From: a bacterium
Lineage (GTDB): Bacteria; Eisenbacteria; RBG-16-71-46; CAIMUX01
Assembly (NCBI GenBank): GCA_030431975.1
Contig: JAUIHP010000025.1
Span: forward strand, 16,522-80,521
DNA length: 64,000 nucleotides
Direction of reading: 5' to 3'
The translations under genes and the position numbers were made by a program. Shown one piece after another: positions 34,515-44,251 of this stretch. The notes under the pieces are model-generated. The model was not told where the DNA came from, made no database searches, and saw only the letters and a program-made list of their open reading frames with translations. The stretch's first letter is position 1, and each line of letters starts with the position of its first letter.

Positions 34515-37061
34515 ATGAACGCAGCGAGCTGCCAAAGCGGACCGACCTTCCGACTTCGCCAAAGGCCCACTCCGATTGGGTCGTGGGTTCTCGCGCTCTT
34601 CCTCGCCACCCACGCCGCGGTCGGCGCCGAGCTTCCGATCGCCGAGCTGGGCGGTTCACAGACCGGTCGTGTAGAAGCGCCAGCGGAAGACTGCGGTCAG
34701 ATTCTCTTTAATGCCGATCTGAGCTACGAGAACGGGTACACGTGGCAGTACAGCGGCATCGTACCTCCGGACTATGGAGCATTCGCCGAAGGCTATGGCG
34801 TATCCGGAATCGTGTGCGCGGCGCATATCGACCTCAGCCAGGTTGGAAATCAAATCAGTCAGGTTCTGGACGTCTATGTTTGGGACGACGACGGCGGGCT
34901 GCCGGGCGCCGTGCTCTACCTTCTCCCCGGGCAGGATCCGGGTGGCGTAGCGTTTTGGCCGTCACTCAGCCGACACACCTTTCCCGTCGATGCAACACCA
35001 GACGGCTCCTGGTGGATCGGCTACTGGGGTAGTTGGCCGGGACAGGTCGGAGCCTACTTTGTGGGCGCCGACCTCGACGGACCGGGCGGATTTCCGATGA
35101 CGAAGATCGCGCCCGGACTGGGCTTTCCAACCGGGTGGCAAAACGTGAGCGTCGCCTGGGGTCCGACGCAGGCTATCGCCATCGGCGCCGAACTCATTGG
35201 CGGAGACTTCGGCGCCTGCTGCTATGAAGATGGTCGCTGTGTCCTCAGCGCGGAAGAGAATTGCGACGGAGTCCTTCAAGGTCCAGAGACGAACTGTGTT
35301 CCCAATCCGTGTCCGCAGCCGCCGGAAGGAGCCTGCTGCTTTCCGGACGGGTCGTGTGAACTCCATGATGAGTTCGACTGCGCCACACTCGGCGGAAGCT
35401 ACTTCGGGGCAGAGACTCCCTGCGATCCCAATCCGTGTCCCCAACCTCCCAAGGGTGCCTGTTGCTTCCCCAACGGCAACTGCGTCTTCGTGGACGCGTT
35501 CGACTGCGAAGCTCTGGACGGTTCCTATCTGGGTGACGACATCATCTGTACACCCAACCCGTGCCCACAGCCGCCCGATGGAGCATGCTGCCTGAACAGC
35601 GGTTCCTGCATTTTCATCGACATGTTCGAGTGCGCCATCGAAAACGGCGAGTATCAGGGCGACGGGATTCCCTGTGACCCCAACCCTTGCGTGCCGGGAG
35701 CCTGTTGCTTCGAGGACGGAAGCTGCGGCCTCGTGATCGCTCGCGACTGCGACGCCGCAGGTGGAGACTTCCTCGGACCGGACGAAAGCTGCAGTCCCAA
35801 CCCGTGTCCGCAACCGCCGGTCGGCGCCTGCTGTTTCCCCAACGGAAACTGCCAGACCCAGGATCGCTTCGACTGCGCGGACGGCAACGGCGACTACCTG
35901 GGAGACGGTGTTCTCTGCGACCCGAATCCGTGTCCTCAACCACCTGAGGGCGCCTGTTGCCTGCCGAACGACAACTGCGTCCGTCTCGACGAATTCGAAT
36001 GCGCGGACCAGGGCGGCGCCTATCTCGGTGAAACCGTGTTGTGTGATCCGAACCCCTGTCTCGAAGGAGCCTGCTGTCTGGGTGACGGCAGTTGCGTGGT
36101 TGGAACCCCCATCGACTGCGACGAATGGCTCGGTGAGTACCAGGGCGCAGAGACAAGCTGCGATCCCAATCCGTGCCCGCAACCTCCAACAGGAGCTTGT
36201 TGTCTAGGCGACGGATCCTGCGAAACCCTCACGGACTTCGACTGCGAACAAGCCGGCGGGATCTTCTACGGCGAAGGAGAACTCTGCGAGAACCTGAACT
36301 GCCCCGTTCTCTGTCCGTCACCCGAGCCGGTACGGCCGAGCAAGAGATCACAACGGAACCGGGTCGGGGCCGGCCCCAACTCCGGCGGAACCCTTATCAT
36401 CCACCACAACGAAGCACTGCAGTTCACTTCCGTCGAAGACTTCTGCAACGAATCGGAGCTCTTCACGTGCGCCGATGCCCAACCACGAGTCGATCGGTCC
36501 GGGCCCGTCATCTTCCACGTGCTTTCCGCCTTCCCGTCCACTGCCGAATCGCGACTCGCAGGGGTGACCTTCGGGATCAACTACCCCGACTGCGTCATTC
36601 TGCTGGCCGCCGGCCACTGCGGAGACTTCGAAGTCGACATGGCTGAGTGGCCCGATCCCGAGACCGGAACCGCCGTGACCTGGACCGAACCCCAGACTTC
36701 GAATCTGGTCGAGGTCTACTGGTTCGCCGGTTACGTTTTCGATGATCAGGTCGCTACGGTGAGCGCCATCCCCCACCCCATCCAGGGCGGGTACTTCGGC
36801 GACGACAGCATTCCATCGATACTCGACCCGATCACCGGCTACGGCGTTCTCGGCTTCTTTGGACCGGGTTCCGCACCGTGCCCGGATCCGGAAGGAGCGT
36901 GCTGCCTACCCGACGGACTGTGCGAGATCGTCTTCGAGTCCGAATGCGTCACGCAGGGCGGGCAGTTTCTCGGGGTAGGGACGACGTGCGATCCGAACCC
37001 GTGCTCAGTCGTTCCGACCATCGACTCGTCGTGGGGGCAGCTCAAGCACCGCTTCCGGTAG
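34515..37061 (+). CDS. Secreted protein with ten Cys-rich repeats
   Basis: 848 aa, ATG 34515 with GGAG upstream and a signal peptide (SWVLALFLATHAAVGAE). Residues 55-230 look like a beta-rich exported domain. Nine tandem ~40-residue units follow (about 233-598), each GACC...G.C....DC/EC...G.Y.G....C.PNPCPQPP, with six regularly spaced Cys; a tenth unit lies at the C-terminus (about 794-830) after a separate ~190-residue domain. Repeats of this GACC type occur in extracellular proteins of several environmental phyla; function unknown, perhaps surface adhesion or matrix. Paired Cys imply disulfides and hence need for oxidative folding enzymes such as the VKOR fusion at 56464. Confidence 0.8.
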   Translation: MNAASCQSGPTFRLRQRPTPIGSWVLALFLATHAAVGAELPIAELGGSQTGRVEAPAEDCGQILFNADLSYENGYTWQYSGIVPPDYGAFAEGYGVSGIVCAAHIDLSQVGNQISQVLDVYVWDDDGGLPGAVLYLLPGQDPGGVAFWPSLSRHTFPVDATPDGSWWIGYWGSWPGQVGAYFVGADLDGPGGFPMTKIAPGLGFPTGWQNVSVAWGPTQAIAIGAELIGGDFGACCYEDGRCVLSAEENCDGVLQGPETNCVPNPCPQPPEGACCFPDGSCELHDEFDCATLGGSYFGAETPCDPNPCPQPPKGACCFPNGNCVFVDAFDCEALDGSYLGDDIICTPNPCPQPPDGACCLNSGSCIFIDMFECAIENGEYQGDGIPCDPNPCVPGACCFEDGSCGLVIARDCDAAGGDFLGPDESCSPNPCPQPPVGACCFPNGNCQTQDRFDCADGNGDYLGDGVLCDPNPCPQPPEGACCLPNDNCVRLDEFECADQGGAYLGETVLCDPNPCLEGACCLGDGSCVVGTPIDCDEWLGEYQGAETSCDPNPCPQPPTGACCLGDGSCETLTDFDCEQAGGIFYGEGELCENLNCPVLCPSPEPVRPSKRSQRNRVGAGPNSGGTLIIHHNEALQFTSVEDFCNESELFTCADAQPRVDRSGPVIFHVLSAFPSTAESRLAGVTFGINYPDCVILLAAGHCGDFEVDMAEWPDPETGTAVTWTEPQTSNLVEVYWFAGYVFDDQVATVSAIPHPIQGGYFGDDSIPSILDPITGYGVLGFFGPGSAPCPDPEGACCLPDGLCEIVFESECVTQGGQFLGVGTTCDPNPCSVVPTIDSSWGQLKHRFR
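35211..36310 (+). repeat. Nine tandem ~120-base repeats inside the Cys-rich gene
   Basis: The units begin with GGCGCCTGCTG-like bases encoding GACC and end with codons for PNPCPQPP. They vary in the middle, and units 4 and 7 have shortened linkers (PNPCVP, PNPCLE). A tenth, detached unit lies at about 36894-37010. Confidence 0.85.
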
Positions 37062-37097
37062 GATGAAGTTGGTGGTAGATTGCAAACTTGGTTTTGA

Positions 37098-37171
<74 letters not shown>

Positions 37172-37250
37172 CATCCTTCCATCCAACTGTCGACGGACCG
37201 CGTATCAATGGGCCATCGACCGCCAGAGCGTTTTCCACCGCTCATGACGA

Positions 37251-37293
37251 AGGGCAGTGAGACCCGATTTCCGAGTCTCCCTGCCCTCTTTTC
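37251..37293 (+). terminator. Rho-independent terminator after tRNA-Arg
   Basis: AGGGCAG (37251-37257) pairs with CTGCCCT (37281-37287) and GAGAC with GTCTC inside, around an ATTT loop, followed by CTTTTC. The arms are interrupted by single mismatches. It would end the tRNA-Arg transcript and possibly that of the repeat-protein gene. Confidence 0.75.
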
Positions 37294-37380
37294 ACCTGGA
37301 TCTCGACCGCCGGTGTCACCGCATTAACGACGACGGCGGCGTGAATCGGATCTTCAATTCAAGTCTTCGTTGTGTCGTTT

Positions 37381-37752
37381 CTACGGACAGTCGAGACACG
37401 AGGTCACGATGTCGTCGACGGTCTGTACGCCGCCGTTGCTGTAGACGATCTTGAAGCGGTAGTCGCTCGAGGCATCTCCGCAGTACGTGAAAGACGTCTC
37501 GTTGCAACCGACCGTGGCGATCTGAACCCAGCCGCCGTCACAATCCTGGTCTGCAAAGATGGTGATCTGGTCGCAGCCGCAACTGGACTGGTCATACCAG
37601 TCGATCTGCCAGGCGGTCGTTCCAAATTGAAGGCACGGAGAAGAACTGCAGGAAACAGTCGGAGCCGATGCGCTACAGACGGCAAAGGAAGGGGCGGAAA
37701 CCAAGGAGATCAAGGCTGCCGCAGCAAGAGAAGTAGTCAAGAAACGCTTCAT
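37381..37752 (-). CDS. Small secreted Cys-rich protein
   Basis: 123 aa from ATG 37752 (AAAGGACC upstream; longer frames are leaderless). Signal peptide KRFLTTSLAAAALISLVSAP ending at SFA-V. The mature part has ten Cys (VCSASAPTVSCSSSPC, QSSCGCDQITIF, DQDCDGGW, VGCNETSFTYC, SCLDC), suggesting a compact disulfide-rich beta fold (strands IFADQDC, DYRFKIVYSN). No family recognised. With the Cys-rich repeat protein nearby it may belong to the same extracellular set. Confidence 0.65.
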   Translation of the reverse strand: MKRFLTTSLAAAALISLVSAPSFAVCSASAPTVSCSSSPCLQFGTTAWQIDWYDQSSCGCDQITIFADQDCDGGWVQIATVGCNETSFTYCGDASSDYRFKIVYSNGGVQTVDDIVTSCLDCP

Positions 37753-38210
37753 CGGATAGGTCCTTTCGTTGTTTGTCGGCCAGTTGGCCCACTCGTCGCG
37801 CTCCGTTTGTTTAACGTTGTCGCGACTGATCGGGAAACTACGGATCGCCATCTCCAATGTATAGAAAGACATCATTGAACTTCGCTGCCTTTACCCGCGG
37901 ATCGCCTACGATGTTTTACAATGGCCTTCCAACATCGTCATCAACGACCTTTCATGTTCATTTCCGAACGCAAGTGCCCGAACTCGGACAAAAGACACGG
38001 CCTCTTCGTTTGCCAGACGAACAAACTGTCGCGCGCCCCGTCGCAGGTCCGAATCCGCGCCAAAGGAGGGCGGCAGGGTCACGACTCCCACGACTCCCAC
38101 CGACGCCGCTACCCGACTTGCCACTCTCGGAATTCAGCCTAAACTGAGATGAGATTGCCCATTACCGGTTCCAAGCACACACTTCGCCCCAAACGGAGGA
38201 CCCTAGAACG
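37753..38210. other. Intergenic region, nothing recognised
   Basis: About 460 bases between the small secreted protein (minus) and the VOC protein (plus). Short frames such as those at 37857-38147 have no ribosome binding site and no recognisable content. It presumably carries both promoters. Confidence 0.4.
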
Positions 38211-38678
38211 ATGACGAATCCCCAACCAGACGCGCAGACCGCGGTGTACCGAGTCGTGGCTCACCTCCATGTCGCCGACGTCGAGGACTCCGTGAGTTTC
38301 TACCGCCTTCTGGGTTTCGAACCGGACGAATGGGTTCGAAACGCCGACGGCCAAGCCATCTGGGCCTGCGTCAAACGGATCGAACCGGGAGGCGCTTTCG
38401 CGGAGATCCACCTTGACCGGGCCAGTGCTCCGGTGATCCCGGAGGAGCAGGCGATCCTGCTCTACATGTACTCACGGGATGTCCGCGGGCTTCGGTCCCA
38501 TCTGATCGAAAACGGACTTCACAACGGTGGGAAGTACGTCGGGCAACCAGGCCCGAATGGCGGAAAGCGGGTCGTTTTCGACGTCTACGAGCCGGGTCAC
38601 ATGCCGAAGGGCGAACTGCGCGTGGCCGACCCCGATGCCTACTGTCTGCTCATCGGGCAGCTCGGTGATGCGGGATAG
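38211..38678 (+). CDS. VOC-superfamily (glyoxalase/bleomycin resistance-like) protein
   Basis: 155 aa, start ATG 38211 with GGAGGA upstream. VAHLHVADVEDSVSFYRLLG is the classic N-terminal VOC strand-helix, with metal-ligand candidate His at the first strand, followed by FAEIHLDRASAPV and a second half with VFDVYEPG and PDAYCLLIGQLG. Such proteins use one metal ion for isomerase, dioxygenase or antibiotic-binding chemistry, and the substrate cannot be told from sequence. It is a single gene upstream of the kef pair. Confidence 0.75.
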   Translation: MTNPQPDAQTAVYRVVAHLHVADVEDSVSFYRLLGFEPDEWVRNADGQAIWACVKRIEPGGAFAEIHLDRASAPVIPEEQAILLYMYSRDVRGLRSHLIENGLHNGGKYVGQPGPNGGKRVVFDVYEPGHMPKGELRVADPDAYCLLIGQLGDAG

Positions 38679-38721
38679 AGGTTCGGATTCTGTGCAAGTC
38701 GAATGTTGAAGAAAAGAAAGA

Positions 38722-38743
38722 AGGGGAGCGCAAAGGCTCCCCT
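38722..38743. terminator. Hairpin after the VOC gene
   Basis: AGGGGAGC (38722-38729) and GCTCCCCT (38736-38743) form a perfect 8-base stem with a 6-base loop. An A/G-rich run precedes it but no T-run follows on the plus strand, so it is only a possible terminator for the gene ending at 38678. Confidence 0.45.
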
Positions 38744-38837
38744 CCAGAGGTTCGCAGTAGGAATAGGCCGTTTACTCCTGAGCGAACTGCGGGAACCTAC
38801 GACGCTTTGACGGACAAAGCGAGTGAGAAGTTTAGTC

Positions 38838-39491
38838 ATGTCTGACCCCGTCAGCCGCATCCAGCTACAAACACGACACCGGCGCATTTTGGTTCTGTAC
38901 GCACACCCCGCGACGCAAAAGTCCCGCGTAAACAAGGTTCTCGCCGCCCGAATTCGGGCGATCGAGGGGGTCACGTTCCATGACCTCTACGGCCACTATC
39001 CCGAATTCGACATTGACGTTCAGAAAGAGCAGGCTCTCCTCAACTCCCACGACGTCATCGTCTTTCAGCATCCCTTTTTCTGGTACTCGACTCCGGCGAT
39101 CCTCAAGGAATGGCAGGACTTGGTTCTGGAACACGGATGGGCCTACGGTCGGGATGGGACGGCACTTCGGGGCAAACTGTTCCTGAGCGTGGTCACGGCT
39201 GGAGGGGGCCAGGCTGCCTACGAACCGACCGGTTACAACGCCCGAACGGTCAGGGACTTTCTGGCACCGATCGAGGGAACGGCCAAACTTTGCGGCATGA
39301 CGTTCCTCGCCCCTTTCGTCGCGCACGGCACTCATGCGATGAAGTCCGATCACATCGAGAAGCACGCACACGAATATCGTGACCTTCTTCTGGCACTGCG
39401 CGATGACCGACTCGACATCGAGGCCGCCTCCGCGCGCGACCTTCGCTTCCTCAACTCCAGCTTCGACCGGCTGATTCGGACGGAGGACTAG
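38838..39491 (+). CDS. kefF: KefF-like NAD(P)H oxidoreductase (flavodoxin fold)
   Basis: 217 aa from ATG 38838 (GAGAAG upstream). The flavodoxin-like core shows RILVLYAHPATQKSRVNKVL, HDVIVFQHPFFWYSTPAI and LKEWQDLVLEHGWAYG, typical of quinone reductases that act as ancillary subunits of Kef potassium channels. A ~40-residue C-terminal extension is present. It is 4 bases upstream of the Kef antiporter gene. The family member KefF binds and activates KefC and detoxifies quinones; the same partnership is likely here. Confidence 0.85.
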   Translation: MSDPVSRIQLQTRHRRILVLYAHPATQKSRVNKVLAARIRAIEGVTFHDLYGHYPEFDIDVQKEQALLNSHDVIVFQHPFFWYSTPAILKEWQDLVLEHGWAYGRDGTALRGKLFLSVVTAGGGQAAYEPTGYNARTVRDFLAPIEGTAKLCGMTFLAPFVAHGTHAMKSDHIEKHAHEYRDLLLALRDDRLDIEAASARDLRFLNSSFDRLIRTED

Positions 39492-39495
39492 ACCG

Positions 39496-41466
39496 ATGTA
39501 CGGCGAGAGTTTCTTCCTGCAGGCAATGCTCTACCTCGGGGCCGCCGTCATTGCCGTCCCCATCGCCAAGCGGCTGGGTCTCGGATCCGTCCTCGGTTAT
39601 CTGTTGGCCGGAATTGCCATCGGCCCTTTCGGACTCGGACTGGTCGGCGAAGAAGGACAGGATGTCATGCACTTCGCCGAGTTCGGTGTCGTCATGATGC
39701 TTTTTCTGGTCGGGCTCGAGCTGCGCCCGCAACTTCTGTGGGAGATGCGCGGCCCGATCCTGGGCCTCGGCGGTTCGCAGGTCGCGATAACCGCGGTCAT
39801 CATTACAGCTATCGGTCTGGCCGTGGGTCAGGCGTGGCAATCGTCACTGGCCGTCGGCCTGACGCTGGCGTTGTCGTCGACGGCCATTGTGCTGCAGAGC
39901 CTGAACGAAAAAGGGCTCATGAAGACCGAGGCTGGCCAGTCGAGTTTCGCCGTCCTTCTGTTTCAGGACATCGCCGTCATCCCCATGCTGGCTCTGTTTC
40001 CGATGCTTGCCGTTCAGGCGATGACGGGTGGGTCCGGGGAGGGCCTTGGGGGCGACGACGGGCAAGATCCGGGTCTCGGACACGGACATGGTCCAAACCA
40101 CGCGGAAGATCACGGCGCCCCTGAAACCTGGCTCGAAGCTCTCGACCTTCCCGGTTGGGCAGAGACATTGGTCGTCATCGGCGCTGTTCTCGCGATCATC
40201 CTGGCCGGCCGCTACCTCTTCCGCCCCTTCCTTCGTTTTGTCGCGGGAACCCGGCTTCGCGAAACATTCACAGCGGCGGCGCTTCTTCTGGTCGTCAGCA
40301 TCGCGCTACTCATGACCAAGGTCGGGCTGAGCCCTGCGCTCGGAACCTTCCTCGCCGGAGTCGTTCTCGCCAACAGTGAGTACCGGCATGCCCTGGAGAG
40401 CGACATCGAACCGTTCAAGGGACTGCTGCTCGGCGTCTTCTTCATCGCCGTGGGCTCGTCGATCGACTTCGCTCTCATCGCGTCAGAACCGGGCGTGATC
40501 AGCGGACTCGTCGTCGGAATCATCGTCCTCAAGCTGGTCGTTCTCTTCGTTCTGGGAAAGCTTTTCAAGCTTCCGTTCGACCAGAATCTCATCTTCTCGT
40601 TTGCCTTGGCACAAGGCGGTGAGTTCGCCTTTGTCCTCTTCTCCTTTGCGAGGCAGTCAGGAGTACTGACGACGGAGGTGACGGCTCCCCTCATCGCATC
40701 CGTTGCTCTGACCATGGCGCTGACACCGCTACTCATGATCTTCAACGAGCGCGTTCTCCAACCTCGGTTCGGAACCCGACGCGCCGAGGCTCCGGAGGTC
40801 GCGGCAATCGATGCGCAGAGCGCCGTCATCGTCGCAGGTTTCGGTGACTTCGGGGGCACGGCCGTCCGTTTTCTTCGCGCGAATGGCATTCAGCCCGTCG
40901 TCCTGGAGCACGACTCCGAGCGGGTCGAACTTCTACGCCGCCTGGGGTTGAAAGCGTTCTACGGGGATGTCCGGCGACACGATCTACTCCACGCGGCCGG
41001 CGCAGAAGAGGCACGCATCCTGGTCGTCGCGGTCGGGGGTCACGAGCGCCAACTCGAAGTGATTCACATGGCGAAGAAGCACTTTCCCCACCTGGAAATC
41101 TACGCCCGGGCAGAGGCCTGGTTCGAAGCGTTCGAGCTCATCCAGACCGGCGTCCGACACGTTTACCGGCAGAATGCCGACACCGCGCTGCGGGCCAGTG
41201 CGGATGCGCTGTATGCATTGGGCTATGAGCGGCACCAGGTTCACCGCGCGGCTCAGCGGTTCCGCCGCCATGACTTCGAAGCCATGCACGATCTGGCCAA
41301 GACGTGGGGCGATGAAAAGGCCTATATGAACCTGGCGAAGCAGCGAATCGAGAATCTCGAGAAGATCATGCTGGCGGAAATGGAGGACGGCACGCCCCAC
41401 GATCAAGGATGGGACGTCGAGACGCTACGCGACGAATTCGGCAACCTTGTCGAAGCGGACACCTAG
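39496..41466 (+). CDS. kefC: Kef-type K+/H+ antiporter with TrkA-N domain
   Basis: 656 aa. The N-terminal ~400 residues are a CPA2 antiporter (LGLGSVLGYLLAGIAIGPFG, EFGVVMMLFLVGLEL, LALSSTAIVLQSLNE, ALGTFLAGVVLANSEYRH). A TrkA-N domain with NAD-binding motif VAGFGDFGGTAVRFL follows near residues 440-560. An uncommon His-rich loop (GHGHGPNHAEDHG, about 194-206) sits between membrane helices and could bind metal. Such systems release K+ when glutathione adducts accumulate, acidifying the cytosol during electrophile stress. Confidence 0.9.
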   Translation: MYGESFFLQAMLYLGAAVIAVPIAKRLGLGSVLGYLLAGIAIGPFGLGLVGEEGQDVMHFAEFGVVMMLFLVGLELRPQLLWEMRGPILGLGGSQVAITAVIITAIGLAVGQAWQSSLAVGLTLALSSTAIVLQSLNEKGLMKTEAGQSSFAVLLFQDIAVIPMLALFPMLAVQAMTGGSGEGLGGDDGQDPGLGHGHGPNHAEDHGAPETWLEALDLPGWAETLVVIGAVLAIILAGRYLFRPFLRFVAGTRLRETFTAAALLLVVSIALLMTKVGLSPALGTFLAGVVLANSEYRHALESDIEPFKGLLLGVFFIAVGSSIDFALIASEPGVISGLVVGIIVLKLVVLFVLGKLFKLPFDQNLIFSFALAQGGEFAFVLFSFARQSGVLTTEVTAPLIASVALTMALTPLLMIFNERVLQPRFGTRRAEAPEVAAIDAQSAVIVAGFGDFGGTAVRFLRANGIQPVVLEHDSERVELLRRLGLKAFYGDVRRHDLLHAAGAEEARILVVAVGGHERQLEVIHMAKKHFPHLEIYARAEAWFEAFELIQTGVRHVYRQNADTALRASADALYALGYERHQVHRAAQRFRRHDFEAMHDLAKTWGDEKAYMNLAKQRIENLEKIMLAEMEDGTPHDQGWDVETLRDEFGNLVEADT

Positions 41467-41471
41467 CTAGC

Positions 41472-44219
41472 CTAGCCCACGACGACGAACGGCGCCCAAT
41501 GGAACGGATGCGGATGAAGATCCCGCAGCCGCGCTCTGGCCTTCGCTGCGGCCGCCGGAGCCGTCTCCCCCGTGGACCATCGCTCGTAGAACGGTTTCGA
41601 GAAACCGCGCGCGGCATCGGCGTCGATGCGCCACGCCGTCAAGACCAACTCTCGCGCACCGGCAGACAGCGCCGCAGCAATCCAGCCGTCAAAGTCCGAA
41701 CCCGGCATGAGCTCCACGACACCCGATTCGCAGCTGGTGAACTGGACCAATGCGCCATCCAGAAGCTCTTTCCGCAGGTGTTCGAAGCCAACCCATCCGT
41801 CGGAAAGTTCCAGACCGGACATGAGCCAACCGGAGCGGTGAAACGTTCCGTGAGCTGCGACATGCAGCGCCCCGACCGGACCGCGAACCTCGTCCAGGGC
41901 CGCCCGTCCGGTTCCGGTTTCCACCTGGAAGCCGGAGTGTCCGAGTTGGGCCGCGACATCCTCGATCTCTTCCGACATGGAGTCATCCGGCCCCGCCAAC
42001 AGCAACGCATTCTGCAACGGCTTCCGTTCGCGCTGCGCCAGTAGCGATGGGTGGGGCAACCGGGAGACGGTCCGCCCGTTCCGGTCCATCGACTCGAGCG
42101 GCAGGCTGTGGAGTTCGCGAAGTGGAATGACCACGACGTGATCGCTGTTCAAAGGAAGGGGATCCCAGAACGCCCGGCGCAGTGACTCGAGACTCTTCGT
42201 GCTTTCGACCAGAGTCCGGTCGAGAAACTCCGTGCGCCGCGTCTTGGGAGCCCGGCTCGCGGTCTCGAACGTGAGGCGCAAAGCAAACCAGTCGCGGGCC
42301 AGAGCTTGTTCGCCGCCCGGAAGCGGAACAAACCGCGAGGTACCGTCGGCGCGCACGACGAAGGCGCGCCAACCCTGGTGATAGTCGTAAAGCACGACGT
42401 CCCGACCGCGAAGGTGCTTTTTCCAACGGTCGAAGCCGCGGTCCCGATGGGCGGCCCGCACGAGTTGCGGTGTGCGGGCGAGCACCCGGGTCAGCCGCTT
42501 GTCGAGCTGCTCCATCTGTCCCTGCAAGGAACGGGAACGAAGGTCCTCGGTCTCTTCATCGGGATTGGACGAAAGCAGCTGGTCACGCAGTCGAACGATG
42601 GCCGCTCGCGTGTCGGGAAGCATCTCACTCGACCGACCCTGCAACAGATCCTCGATGAGAACGGGCGACCGCGCTCGCGAGAGCAGGTCGACCGCGGTCT
42701 CCTCGGCCCGCTCGCCGCCGCACTCCAGGATGACATCGATGGCTGGGCCGTAGACCGCAGCCCGTGATCCGCCGACCAGAATGCGAAGCTGGCGCGTCCC
42801 GAACTTGAGGAGTAGTTCTTCCAACAGATCGACCGCCCGCTTGGCCCAACGAACCGCTTCCGCGTCGCGACCCAGTCGCGCCGCAGCTTGGGCGCGAACC
42901 AGTGCCATCGTCGGTCGCTCCAACTTGGCCGGATGCTTCTTTGCATCTGCATAGGCGCGGGTTGCCGCCTGGTGGGCTCGCGAGTTCTTTCCTTGAACGA
43001 GATACGCCTGAGCAGCCCGCGCCCGAGCCAAGGCACCATCGCTGTGCGGACTTTTCCGATCGAGGTAGCCCTGGCTCTTTCGCAGTCGGGCCAGCGCTTC
43101 GTCAGCCCGGTTCTCCGCCAAAAGGACGGGCGCCATCTCCACATTGACACGATGTTTCAACCACGTGTGTCCGACGTCGGTCCAATGCCGGGAGGCCCGC
43201 TCCAAATGTACCAGGGCTTCGTTGTGGCGGCCCTGTCCTGCCAGCAAACGACCCAACAAGCACTCGGCGTGGGCCGCGTCCATCTCCAAACCCAACTCTC
43301 GGTAGAGCCGAAGGGCCGACTCCGCAGCGGGAACGCCCGCTTCGCTGGCGCCGACTGAGGAAAAGAGCAAGGCCAGCTCTCGCTGAAGCCACGCCTCGCC
43401 ACGCCGATCTCCTCTGGAGGTGAACACCTCACGAATCCGTTCGATCTCGTTCAGTCCGCGCTGCCAATCGCCGTCTGCAATGTCCAAGGCCGCGAGCACG
43501 GTGTGACTGTAAAGAGACGGCATGTGGTCGTCGCCGCCGGAGTAGAACTCCAACGCCTGCCGACAGGCTTTTCGCGCTTTCTTCGACTCACCCAGCATGT
43601 GGAAGACGACACCGAGGTTGTGCGCGGTGACCGCAGCATCCCCGGGTGACTTGGCTGCACGAAACAGCTTGAGGGCCTTTTCGGATTGCTCCGCGACGAG
43701 ATCCAAACGGCCGACGGTCATCCAGGCGCTACCGAGGTTGGCTTCGAGACGGGCCTGCAGGATTCGGTCGCGCGCCTGAAGGAGCTGGATTCCACGCGCG
43801 GCCACTTTGCGCGCCTGGGAAGCCCGGCCCGCCATCCCCAAGGCGAAGACCCAGCCGATCGCCGTGCGTCCCTCTTCCATCCGGTCGCCGAGCTTGCGAA
43901 ACGCCTTCGCCGCCGATTCGTAAGCCGGCAACGAACCGGACACATCACCCGAGGAAAAGAGAGCATGTGCGCGCAATCGCAAGAGCCGGGCCTGCCCTGC
44001 CGCATCCAGGCCCCGACCGGCGAGCGCCTTGTGGAGACGATCCACGGCGCGAGCGGTCAGAGCCGGGTCGATTCGGCAACCGACAACAAGGTCGTCGTAA
44101 ACGGCAGCAAAGTCGGAAGCCAGTGCGTCCGCCTCCGTCGCCTTCATTCGGGACGGTCCACTCGTCAAAGACCGGAGCCGTTCACGGACGGCGTCCTTAC
44201 GGTCGGCGATTTCGTTCAT
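41472..44219 (-). CDS. CHAT-domain (caspase-like) protein with TPR repeats
   Basis: 915 aa. About 500 N-terminal residues are TPR-like helical repeats (ARLLRLRAHALFSSGDVSGS, AVTAHNLGVVFHMLGESKKA). The C-terminal third is a CHAT domain: VVVIPLRELHSLPLESM, LHVAAHGTFH with catalytic His790, FTSCESGVV with catalytic Cys830, and LVLTAWRIDADAARGF. Both residues of the caspase-type dyad are present, so it is a candidate active cysteine protease. It is the last gene of a three-gene set behind an ECF sigma factor. No signal peptide, so cytosolic. The target may be the 165-residue protein encoded just before it (inference). Confidence 0.9.
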   Translation of the reverse strand: MNEIADRKDAVRERLRSLTSGPSRMKATEADALASDFAAVYDDLVVGCRIDPALTARAVDRLHKALAGRGLDAAGQARLLRLRAHALFSSGDVSGSLPAYESAAKAFRKLGDRMEEGRTAIGWVFALGMAGRASQARKVAARGIQLLQARDRILQARLEANLGSAWMTVGRLDLVAEQSEKALKLFRAAKSPGDAAVTAHNLGVVFHMLGESKKARKACRQALEFYSGGDDHMPSLYSHTVLAALDIADGDWQRGLNEIERIREVFTSRGDRRGEAWLQRELALLFSSVGASEAGVPAAESALRLYRELGLEMDAAHAECLLGRLLAGQGRHNEALVHLERASRHWTDVGHTWLKHRVNVEMAPVLLAENRADEALARLRKSQGYLDRKSPHSDGALARARAAQAYLVQGKNSRAHQAATRAYADAKKHPAKLERPTMALVRAQAAARLGRDAEAVRWAKRAVDLLEELLLKFGTRQLRILVGGSRAAVYGPAIDVILECGGERAEETAVDLLSRARSPVLIEDLLQGRSSEMLPDTRAAIVRLRDQLLSSNPDEETEDLRSRSLQGQMEQLDKRLTRVLARTPQLVRAAHRDRGFDRWKKHLRGRDVVLYDYHQGWRAFVVRADGTSRFVPLPGGEQALARDWFALRLTFETASRAPKTRRTEFLDRTLVESTKSLESLRRAFWDPLPLNSDHVVVIPLRELHSLPLESMDRNGRTVSRLPHPSLLAQRERKPLQNALLLAGPDDSMSEEIEDVAAQLGHSGFQVETGTGRAALDEVRGPVGALHVAAHGTFHRSGWLMSGLELSDGWVGFEHLRKELLDGALVQFTSCESGVVELMPGSDFDGWIAAALSAGARELVLTAWRIDADAARGFSKPFYERWSTGETAPAAAAKARARLRDLHPHPFHWAPFVVVG

Positions 44220-44251
44220 GGCGGCGGCCCCTGCGCCTTTCGTTCTGCGAT

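Noticed and set aside
35211..36310. Tandem repeats considered as a CRISPR array
   Set aside because: The repeats are long, in frame, diverged and encode Cys-rich protein units. No CRISPR array or cas gene was seen anywhere in the window.
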